Shown here: positions 1 to 5,332 of the stretch, piece by piece
How the letters are laid out: the number at the start of each line of letters is the position of its first letter
Position numbering within the stretch: the first letter of the stretch is position 1
Assembly: GCA_013314865.1 (NCBI GenBank)
Contig: JABUEV010000198.1
Location: forward strand, 1-5,332
DNA: 5,332 bases
DNA from: Bacteroidales bacterium
Lineage (GTDB): Bacteria; Bacteroidota; Bacteroidia; Bacteroidales; VadinHA17
Direction of reading: 5' to 3'
Notes under the pieces: model-generated
Databases searched by the model: none
The model's input: only the letters and a program-made list of their open reading frames with translations
Told to the model about the DNA's origin: nothing
Translations under genes and position numbers: made by a program

Positions 1-1069
1 TCTTTCATATGATGCGGACTATGCTAACCAGGGCGCTGTTTATCCAAGCCAGTACGGTAACAATAAACTTACATGGGAAAAGAACCACACCATCGACATC
101 GGTACTGACTTTGGATTCCTGAATGACAGGATCACTGGTTCATTTGCTTATTTCTATAAAAAGACCTTTGACCTCCTTCAGAGCGTGCCAATAACAAGGA
201 CTTCCGGGCATTCATCAATAGTACAGAATATCGGTACCGTTGTTAATAAGGGGATTGAAGCTTCCCTGGATGTAGCCATTATCAGAAAAGGCAAGCTGAA
301 CTGGAACATTTCCGGAAATATTGCAACAGTAAATAACGAAGTAGTTGCTCTTGCAAAAGATGCTGCCGGTAAAGATATAGAAATCACAACCGGCCAGAGA
401 AAAACCGCAGTCGGACATCCTATCTATGCATGGTATACAAGAAAATATGCAGGAGTTGACCCGGCAACCGGTGAACCAATGTGGTATCTCAACAGCAAGG
501 ATGGTGAGACAACAAAGAATTATTATGATCCTGCTCTGACCCTTGATTTCCAGGGCGGAAGCGCTCTGCCTACATTCTCGGGCGGACTTTCAACACATGT
601 CGATTTTGCCGGCCTTTTCCTTGATGCAAGCTTCTTCTATGCAGGCGGACATAAGGTATTTGAAGACTGGTCATTCTATACACATCACACAGGTTTGTAT
701 ACTCTTCTTTATTATAATGGTGTGGAAGAACTTATGGGCAGATGGCAGAAACCCGGAGACGTGACAGATGTTCCAAAGGTTATAGCAAATACCACCGGAT
801 TCAATGCATCAAGGCCTTCTACAAGGTTCCTTTATGACGGAGACTATATCAGACTGAAAGACCTTATGATCGGATATTCACTGCCGGCTTCAATCGAGCG
901 TAAAATAGGTTTCAACGACATAAGTATCTATATGCGCGGAACCAATATCTGGACATGGGTGAAAGACGACAGACTGAAGTATGACCCGGAAGTAAGAGCT
1001 GATGGTTATACCAGACTTACCACTCCGCCTGTTAAATCAATGGTGTTTGGCTTAAACTTAAAATTTTAA
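1..1069 (+). CDS. SusC/RagA-like TonB-dependent outer-membrane receptor, C-terminal part (5' end outside window)
   Basis: The reading frame is open from base 2 to the TAA at 1067-1069, giving 355 residues. SusC-like receptors usually have about 1000, so roughly the last third is present: part of the beta-barrel, without signal peptide, carboxypeptidase-like domain or plug. The visible part has alternating aromatic strand residues, typical SusC phrases such as LTWEKNHTIDIGTDFGFL and GDYIRLKDLMIGYSLP, and a final strand ending GLNLKF with the terminal Phe expected for recognition by the barrel-assembly machinery. Such receptors form the TonB-driven channel under a SusD lid and import oligosaccharides or peptides across the outer membrane. 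A GTG at 185 lies inside the conserved barrel and is not the start. The SusD-like gene follows after four bases, so the two are surely co-transcribed. The family assignment is firm; the substrate cannot be read from this fragment. Confidence 0.95.
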   Translation, partial: LSYDADYANQGAVYPSQYGNNKLTWEKNHTIDIGTDFGFLNDRITGSFAYFYKKTFDLLQSVPITRTSGHSSIVQNIGTVVNKGIEASLDVAIIRKGKLNWNISGNIATVNNEVVALAKDAAGKDIEITTGQRKTAVGHPIYAWYTRKYAGVDPATGEPMWYLNSKDGETTKNYYDPALTLDFQGGSALPTFSGGLSTHVDFAGLFLDASFFYAGGHKVFEDWSFYTHHTGLYTLLYYNGVEELMGRWQKPGDVTDVPKVIANTTGFNASRPSTRFLYDGDYIRLKDLMIGYSLPASIERKIGFNDISIYMRGTNIWTWVKDDRLKYDPEVRADGYTRLTTPPVKSMVFGLNLKF

Positions 1070-1073
1070 CGAA

Positions 1074-2459
1074 ATGAGAAAAGCAATTATATTTTCAATT
1101 ATAGCGCTTACGGGGATTCTGTTCTCATGCAGTAAGGATTCTCTCGATCCTACCCTGGCCCAATCAAAAGCTGTTGAGACTAGCATAAGAACCGTAGAGG
1201 ACCTTCAGGGCCTTCTTTACGGAGCTTACAACAGAATGACTTCCTACGCTTACTACGGGCGTGATTATATTATTCACGGTGAGGTAAGATCGGACAATAC
1301 TTTCTCCAATGGTAACTCTGGAAGGTTTGTAACGGTTGCCGCCATGAATCTTGGAAATAACGATGCATATGTGACAGATGCCTGGACCCAGATCTATTCT
1401 GTTATTGCATCTGCCAACATCATTATCAATGCACAGAATATTGAAGGTGACGAGGCAAAAATCAATCACATCAAGGGTCAGGCTTATGCAATAAGGGCAT
1501 TGGCACATTTTGACCTTCTTAAACTGTTCGGTCAGCAGCATGTTGTTGGCGGCGATGCTACACTTGGTGTTCCGTATATCAAGGAATACAAGGGAGAAGA
1601 CCTTCTTCCGAGAAGAAACTCCGTATCTGAAGTCAAACAGTTTATTTACGACGACCTTGGCACAGCTCTTTCACTGATGTCTGTATCACTGAATGACCCT
1701 TCAGCCCAGTCAATTACGACTCATGCTGTTTATGCCATCATGGCAAGGGTGGCTGTTTATTTCGGTGAATGGAATACTGCCAAAACTGCATGCGAGGCAG
1801 TCATAAGTGCAAATAAGTTTCAGATTATTCCTGCAGCTTCTTTCAAGAGCATCTGGAATACTGATTCCCCGGCAAATTCAATTTTTGAGCTTGCATTCAG
1901 CAGTACAGACAACGCAAATATCAATGGTCTGCAGTACATCTACAGAGGTACATCATACGGCGATATTCAGGTACTGGATGACCTCCTCAATCAATATGAA
2001 GAAACTGACGTGAGAGGTCTGGCTTCCGGTATGCTGGGGTACGAAGGTATTAAACTTAGAAATATGGGTAAATATCCTTCAATTGACTATTCTGATGATG
2101 TTTTCCTCTTCAGATATGAGGAGATAGTTCTGAATTATGCTGAGGCACTGTTCGAGCTTGGCGATCCTACAGCAATCGATTGGCTTAACAAAGTCCCGGC
2201 TGAAAGAAATGCATCTCCCTATGCTGCAATTAATAAGGACAACATTCTTCTTGAAAGAAGAAAAGAGTTTGCATTTGAAGGATTCAGATTCTGGGATCTT
2301 GCAAGGACAGGAAGGGACATTCCTCTTGTAAGCCCGTTCCAGCAGACTCATGGCGGTCCACAATATGGCAGCTATAAGTATGCTTTCCCGATTCCAAAGG
2401 TTGAACTGGATGCCAACTCTAATATGGTACAGAACTTCGGATATAGCACCACAAAGTAA
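1074..2459 (+). CDS. SusD/RagB-like outer-membrane nutrient-binding lipoprotein
   Basis: The protein is complete at 461 residues. It starts at the ATG four bases after the SusC-like stop, the usual arrangement for these pairs. Residues 1-18 form a lipoprotein signal (MRK, a hydrophobic stretch, then LFSC) with lipidated Cys19, followed by SKDSLDP, close to the C..D.LDP start of many SusD proteins. Family landmarks follow in order: a helical segment at about 135-153 (GQAYAIRALAHFDLLKLFG), another at about 344-363 (FLFRYEEIVLNYAEALFELG), ILLERRKEFAFEGFRFWDLAR at about 391-411, and a C-terminal PIPKVELDANSNMVQNFGY at about 439-457. SusD proteins are surface-exposed, largely alpha-helical TPR-like folds that bind the ligand and close over the SusC channel. 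At 461 residues it is at the short end of the family. No ligand-specific feature is recognisable, so glycan or peptide cargo both remain possible. A terminator lies 24 bases downstream. Confidence 0.96.
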   Translation: MRKAIIFSIIALTGILFSCSKDSLDPTLAQSKAVETSIRTVEDLQGLLYGAYNRMTSYAYYGRDYIIHGEVRSDNTFSNGNSGRFVTVAAMNLGNNDAYVTDAWTQIYSVIASANIIINAQNIEGDEAKINHIKGQAYAIRALAHFDLLKLFGQQHVVGGDATLGVPYIKEYKGEDLLPRRNSVSEVKQFIYDDLGTALSLMSVSLNDPSAQSITTHAVYAIMARVAVYFGEWNTAKTACEAVISANKFQIIPAASFKSIWNTDSPANSIFELAFSSTDNANINGLQYIYRGTSYGDIQVLDDLLNQYEETDVRGLASGMLGYEGIKLRNMGKYPSIDYSDDVFLFRYEEIVLNYAEALFELGDPTAIDWLNKVPAERNASPYAAINKDNILLERRKEFAFEGFRFWDLARTGRDIPLVSPFQQTHGGPQYGSYKYAFPIPKVELDANSNMVQNFGYSTTK

Positions 2460-2482
2460 AAGGTTCACAAAACCTTGACTAT

Positions 2483-2518
2483 AAAAAGGGACGTCAGATT
2501 TTATGACGTCCCTTTTTT
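2483..2518. terminator. Bidirectional intrinsic terminator between convergent genes
   Basis: A perfect inverted repeat pairs 2483-2496 (AAAAAGGGACGTCA) with 2504-2517, with a 7-base loop (GATTTTA). The stem core GGGACGTCA is followed by six T on the plus strand (2513-2518) and by five T on the minus strand, so the structure can act in both directions. It lies 24 bases after the SusD-like stop and 30 bases beyond the end of the minus-strand gene, where both convergent transcripts should stop. Confidence 0.92.
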
Positions 2519-2547
2519 GATTTCTTCTCATGTCTAATCTGTGAATA

Positions 2548-3162
2548 CTACAACGGTTTAAACAAACCTTCGGGTTTTGATCCAAGCAGACTGGCCTCAA
2601 GTATTGAAGAGCTCGCTATTTTCAGTTTTGATATCATCCGTTCTTTTACCACAGGATAATGATGAAGAGATTCAATCTTATCTCCGATGTATTCCAGATC
2701 TTCATCAGTGGTGTACCATTCACGGTCGTCAAAAAGACTCAGATCAAAAGGCCTGGAATATGATCTTAGGGACTTTTCACCATTAATATTGAAATAAAAA
2801 TCAAAATAAGACATTACAAGTTCTCTGAGGGTCCTGTATACCGGCTCTCTGTATCTCAGTGTCGTGAAATTTGATTTTGCCACAGCACCCCAAAAGCCTT
2901 CTTCCTTAAATACCGCTATCACATGATCGTCATCATTAAATGCTTTCATGTCAACAATCAGAGGACGGTACCCGAGAAATTTTAAAACTGCAGCTGCAAA
3001 CAATGCACCTTCAAAACAATGAGCCGTTTTACTTTTGATTACCCTCCTAGGCGAACGGCATTCATACTCAGGATTATATTCAATTGAATCAAGATACTCC
3101 TGAATAGAATAAGGATCTATAAACCTTTTAAGAAATTCTATTTCTTCAACCGACCATCCCAT
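2548..3162 (-). CDS. Uncharacterised protein, possible transglutaminase-like cysteine fold
   Basis: The gene encodes 204 residues from the ATG at 3162 (MGWSVEEIEFLKRF) to TAG at 2550-2548. The frame continues upstream to an ATG at 3228, but those 22 extra codons are translated heptamer repeat, so 3162 is the better start. AAGG six bases upstream is at best a weak ribosome-binding site and is itself repeat-derived. There is no signal peptide or membrane segment, so the protein is probably cytoplasmic. The middle has a Cys at the head of a helix (TAHCFEGALFAAAVL, C49), then GYRPLIVD and DDDHVIAVF with H80, then FWGAVAKSNF with N98. Cys, then His-Val about 30 residues on, then an Asp or Asn matches the order of the transglutaminase-like/papain-like triad. 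The tail, about 100-204, is Arg- and Tyr-rich and unrecognised. It is probably the last gene of the minus-strand transcription unit, although a 224-bp repeat array separates it from the kinase. The fold call is an inference from motif order; the substrate is unknown. Confidence 0.72.
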   Translation of the reverse strand: MGWSVEEIEFLKRFIDPYSIQEYLDSIEYNPEYECRSPRRVIKSKTAHCFEGALFAAAVLKFLGYRPLIVDMKAFNDDDHVIAVFKEEGFWGAVAKSNFTTLRYREPVYRTLRELVMSYFDFYFNINGEKSLRSYSRPFDLSLFDDREWYTTDEDLEYIGDKIESLHHYPVVKERMISKLKIASSSILEASLLGSKPEGLFKPL

Positions 3163-3165
3163 AAT

Positions 3166-3387
3166 AAACCTTAAACCTTGAACCTTAAACCCGAAACCCA
3201 AAATCCGCTCCCGCTCCGCAATCCGCAATCCGCAATCCGAAATCCGAAATCCGAAATCAACAACCTGCTCCCGCTCCGCAATCCGAAATCCGCAATCCGA
3301 AATCCGAAATCAACAACCTGCTCCCGCTCCGCAATCCGAAATCCGCAATCCGCAATCCGCAATCCGAAATCCGAAATCCGAAATCCC
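3166..3387. repeat. Heptanucleotide tandem repeat array, (C/A)AATCCG with 53-60 bp higher-order units
   Basis: This fills nearly all of the 224-bp gap between the kinase stop and the next start. There are 17 exact copies of CAATCCG or AAATCCG, read on the plus strand. They fall into three units, each opening with CTCCCGCTCCG (3208, 3268 and 3321). The first two units end AAATC + AACAACCTG; the third lacks this and runs into the kinase stop codon. Unit lengths are 60 and 53 bp, differing by exactly one heptamer. Positions 3241-3299 and 3294-3352 are a 59-bp exact direct repeat at 53-bp period. Positions 3166-3200 hold five degenerate heptamers (AAACCTT, AAACCTT, GAACCTT, AAACCCG, AAACCCA), which join the array to the downstream gene's start. 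The units are not palindromic and form no hairpin. I see no promoter or terminator inside. The translations in the various frames are repeat artefacts, not proteins. Confidence 0.95.
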
Positions 3388-4481
3388 TATACCATTCTTC
3401 TTATTATCTTTCTCATTAAACCATACTGCTCCTCCATGCTCTCAACAAGCCGGAACTGAGCTCTTGCTCTCTGAAGGTTATGGTTTTCGTGATGAATCTT
3501 GAAATAATGGTCCCCGTCAATGTAATCGGTAAGGAAACGTAAAGCTATCGTAAATGTGATGAGGCGCGGAGCAAAGGCAAGAAATTCTTTTTCTGTGTCA
3601 TTAAGTGTATCTCTTGTTTCAGAAAGATAGCCTCTCGCGTAAGCCTCAAACAAACCGATATCCATCTTTACCTTTGAAAGTTCCTTTTCATCTTCAGCGG
3701 CAATGTTTGCAGCTGTTCTGATAGCATCGCCAAAATCATAGTGTACGTATCCTGGCATTACTGTGTCGAGATCTATCACGCAGAGAGCCTTATCGTTCTC
3801 ATCCAGAAGTATATTATTGAATTTTGTATCATTATGAGTTATTCTGAGAGGTATTTTGCCTTCTCTGCCGAGATTAAGGATTAATTTCATTTCATCGGCT
3901 CTTTTGAAAACAAAATCGATCTCATTTTTTGCCCCTAAAGCCCTGTTTGCTGGATCTCTCTCAAGTGTCTCTGAAAAAGCCTCAAGCCTCTTCTCTATAT
4001 CATGGAAATAGGGTATTGTTTCATGAAGAGGTTTGCCCGGAAGATCCGAAAGCATTGCCTGGAAACGTCCTATTGCTTTTCCGCCTTCATAGGCTTTGTC
4101 AGGCGTGTCAACGATATTGTATGACCGGTGACGGGAAATGAAGATGTACATTCTCCAGTAATTGCCATCACTGTCGCATATCCAGCTTTTGCCATCTCTT
4201 GCAGGTATGAGGGTCAGGCACTCCCTTTTGACATCAGACCCCGGTATCTGCCTCAGCTTATGATTAAGGTGTGCAGTAACACGCTCAATGTTCTCCTGAA
4301 GCTCGGGAATGTTCCTGAATACCCTGTTATTGAGTCTCTGAAGGATATAGTCATCCTTTTCGGGTTCAGCTGTTTTTATTCTGAAAGTATCATGAATATG
4401 GCCATTCCCATAAGGTTCACCGCTGAGCCATGTTCCGTCAGCAGTAAAATGCTCATATATTTCTTTCAGATTAAAATCCAT
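3387..4481 (-). CDS. Sugar 1-kinase of the aminoglycoside phosphotransferase fold, NahK/MdsC-like
   Basis: The protein has 364 residues, close to the usual length of N-acetylhexosamine 1-kinases. The ATG at 4481 immediately follows the permease stop. The kinase-like fold is visible: an N-terminal nucleotide-binding loop at about 21-35 (GEPYGNGHIHDTFRI), a catalytic loop ITHNDTKFNNILLD at about 214-227 with probable catalytic D218 and metal-binding N223, and a metal-binding VIDLDTVMPGYVHYDFGD at about 235-252 with D237 and D239. NahK of bifidobacteria phosphorylates GlcNAc or GalNAc at C1. Bacteroidota homologues are often labelled mucin desulfatase (MdsC), a name that does not match a kinase fold. 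Here the kinase would phosphorylate the sugar brought in by the adjacent permease, giving a sugar 1-phosphate for a nucleotidyltransferase or phosphorylase pathway not in this window. All key residues are intact. The last base of its TAG stop touches the heptamer array. The exact sugar, N-acetylhexosamine or another hexose, is unproven. Confidence 0.87.
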   Translation of the reverse strand: MDFNLKEIYEHFTADGTWLSGEPYGNGHIHDTFRIKTAEPEKDDYILQRLNNRVFRNIPELQENIERVTAHLNHKLRQIPGSDVKRECLTLIPARDGKSWICDSDGNYWRMYIFISRHRSYNIVDTPDKAYEGGKAIGRFQAMLSDLPGKPLHETIPYFHDIEKRLEAFSETLERDPANRALGAKNEIDFVFKRADEMKLILNLGREGKIPLRITHNDTKFNNILLDENDKALCVIDLDTVMPGYVHYDFGDAIRTAANIAAEDEKELSKVKMDIGLFEAYARGYLSETRDTLNDTEKEFLAFAPRLITFTIALRFLTDYIDGDHYFKIHHENHNLQRARAQFRLVESMEEQYGLMRKIIRRMV

Positions 4482-5332
4482 TTATTGTTTTCTGCCAACC
4501 TTGTAACCGAAAAATGCATAATACATAATTATAAGGTATGAAGGAACGCATATCCAGTAAGCTGTTTGTGTTGAATAATTTACAGCCAGTTTTCCGTATG
4601 CAAGCGGGAGCAGTGCTCCTCCGGCAATTGCCATTATAAGCATTGCCGACCCGGTTTTGGTGAACCTGCCCAGACCTGTAATTGCCAGTGGCCACATTGC
4701 AGGCCATACGAGTGAATTTGCCAGTCCCATAAGAGCAACAAACAACACTGTTAGCGGCAAAACAAGCTGAAGGGGTTTAAAGGTCACCAGATCAACAAAC
4801 GGCATTGTAAAAGTAATATGGGCAGGAGTAAGGATTGCTCCCAGGGAAAAGATTACACCCAATATTGTACATATTTTCAACGCATTGCCCTGTGATATGT
4901 ATTTTGGAATAAAAATGATGCCCATCAGGTAACCCAGTATCATTGCCACAAGAGTGAGAGACGTATAATATTTGGCTGACTCCATCGGAATCTTTAATGA
5001 CTGACCATACCTTATAATTGTATCACCTGCAATCACTTCTACTCCGACATAGAAAAACAGTGCCAGTACGCCAAGGAGAAGATGGGGAAACTGCCAGATA
5101 CTTGTTTTGTTAAGGTTTGCTTCACCCACTGCTTCATCTTCAGCCTCTGTGTCAACTTCAGGCAAATGGGCAAAACGTAATAGAAGTCCCAGCAGAACAA
5201 GAATTGTGGACATTACGATATAGGGCATGATTACCCTGTGTGCCATTTCATCGAGAATAAGAGCACGGGCAGCGCTGTCAGCGGCAGTTGCAAGCCTTTC
5301 ATCAAGTATGTGTGAATCTTTTAAAATTATAC
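4482..5332 (-). CDS. Sugar permease, major facilitator superfamily, GluP/FucP/NagP type (5' end outside window)
   Basis: The frame is open from the window edge to TAA at 4484-4482, giving 282 visible residues. Family members have roughly 400-440, so the first third (about five membrane segments) is missing. An ATG at 5246 is internal: the 28 codons before it (ILDERLATAADSAARALILDE) fit the loop that precedes transmembrane segment 6 in this family. Visible in order are TM6 (PYIVMSTILVLLGLLL), a short acidic central loop (EVDTEAEDEAVGEA), TM7 with the family hallmark FFYVGVEVIAGD, and TM8-12 including LVWPAMWPLAITGLGRFTK and the glycine-rich MAIAGGALLPLAYG. It is an inner-membrane, probably proton-coupled, monosaccharide importer; relatives carry glucose, galactose, fucose or N-acetylglucosamine. 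Its stop codon directly abuts the kinase ATG, so the two are translated from one message and probably act on the same sugar. Family assignment is firm, substrate open. Confidence 0.9.
   Translation of the reverse strand, partial: IILKDSHILDERLATAADSAARALILDEMAHRVIMPYIVMSTILVLLGLLLRFAHLPEVDTEAEDEAVGEANLNKTSIWQFPHLLLGVLALFFYVGVEVIAGDTIIRYGQSLKIPMESAKYYTSLTLVAMILGYLMGIIFIPKYISQGNALKICTILGVIFSLGAILTPAHITFTMPFVDLVTFKPLQLVLPLTVLFVALMGLANSLVWPAMWPLAITGLGRFTKTGSAMLIMAIAGGALLPLAYGKLAVNYSTQTAYWICVPSYLIIMYYAFFGYKVGRKQ

Noticed and set aside
185..1069. Short independent gene starting at GTG 185
   Set aside because: The frame is open and SusC-like upstream to the window edge, so the GTG is an internal valine of the receptor.
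2460..2476. Second small hairpin AAGGTT-CACAA-AACCTT just after the SusD-like stop
   Set aside because: The stem is only 6 bp, AT-rich and without a T tract. The strong hairpin at 2483-2518 explains termination; this is probably chance.
2079..2600. Minus-strand open frame of 173 codons
   Set aside because: It lies antisense to the conserved C-terminal half of the SusD-like gene, crosses the terminator and overlaps the end of the real minus-strand gene; its residues look random.
3166..3200. Telomere-like AAACCTT/AAACCCG repeats
   Set aside because: There are only five imperfect copies, internal between two genes and continuous with the AATCCG array. The flanking genes are ordinary bacterial ones.
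3163..3228. Upstream ATG at 3228 as start of the minus-strand gene
   Set aside because: The 22 added residues are a translation of the heptamer array; protein-like sequence begins at the ATG at 3162.
3166..3387. CRISPR array
   Set aside because: The repeats are 7 bp, nearly contiguous and lack unique 30-40 bp spacers. The larger 53-60 bp units are themselves repeated, and no cas gene is visible.
4128..4541. Plus-strand open frame of 137 codons
   Set aside because: It is antisense to the kinase, whose active-site motifs are clear, and has no recognisable protein features.
5244..5332. Permease beginning at the ATG at 5246
   Set aside because: The upstream frame is open to the window edge and encodes family-like sequence, and starting here would remove the N-terminal half of the transporter.

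Overview
The window looks like chromosome of a member of the Bacteroidota (Bacteroidales or a related lineage). The signs are a SusC/SusD outer-membrane nutrient-uptake pair, a Bacteroidota-type lipoprotein signal on SusD, little Shine-Dalgarno signal before the starts, and moderate GC. This placement is inferred from gene content. Both window ends cut through genes.

Layout. Positions 1-2459 (plus strand) hold the C-terminal third of a SusC-like TonB-dependent receptor, followed four bases later by a complete SusD-like lipoprotein. Positions 2483-2518 form a perfect 14-bp hairpin flanked by A and T tracts, placed to end transcription from both sides. From 2548 to the window end everything lies on the minus strand. 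In transcription order these are a GluP/FucP/NagP-type sugar permease (start outside the window), a NahK/MdsC-like sugar 1-kinase whose ATG directly follows the permease stop codon, a 224-bp intergenic stretch filled by a heptanucleotide repeat array, and a 204-residue protein with a possible transglutaminase-like Cys/His arrangement.

How the genes may work together. SusC/SusD would bind and import a glycan fragment or other oligomer across the outer membrane. The permease would move a monosaccharide across the inner membrane and the kinase would phosphorylate it at C1. The family pairing suggests an N-acetylhexosamine or a related hexose, but the sequence does not fix the substrate. The convergent arrangement does not prove that the two halves form one utilization locus.

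The most unusual element is the array at 3166-3387. It consists of (C/A)AATCCG heptamers arranged in 53-60 bp higher-order units, degenerating into AAACCTT-like heptamers that run to within three bases of the downstream start codon. It creates misleading open frames on both strands. I see no convincing evidence of a new multi-gene system. The array and the uncharacterised gene behind it are the parts most worth a second look.
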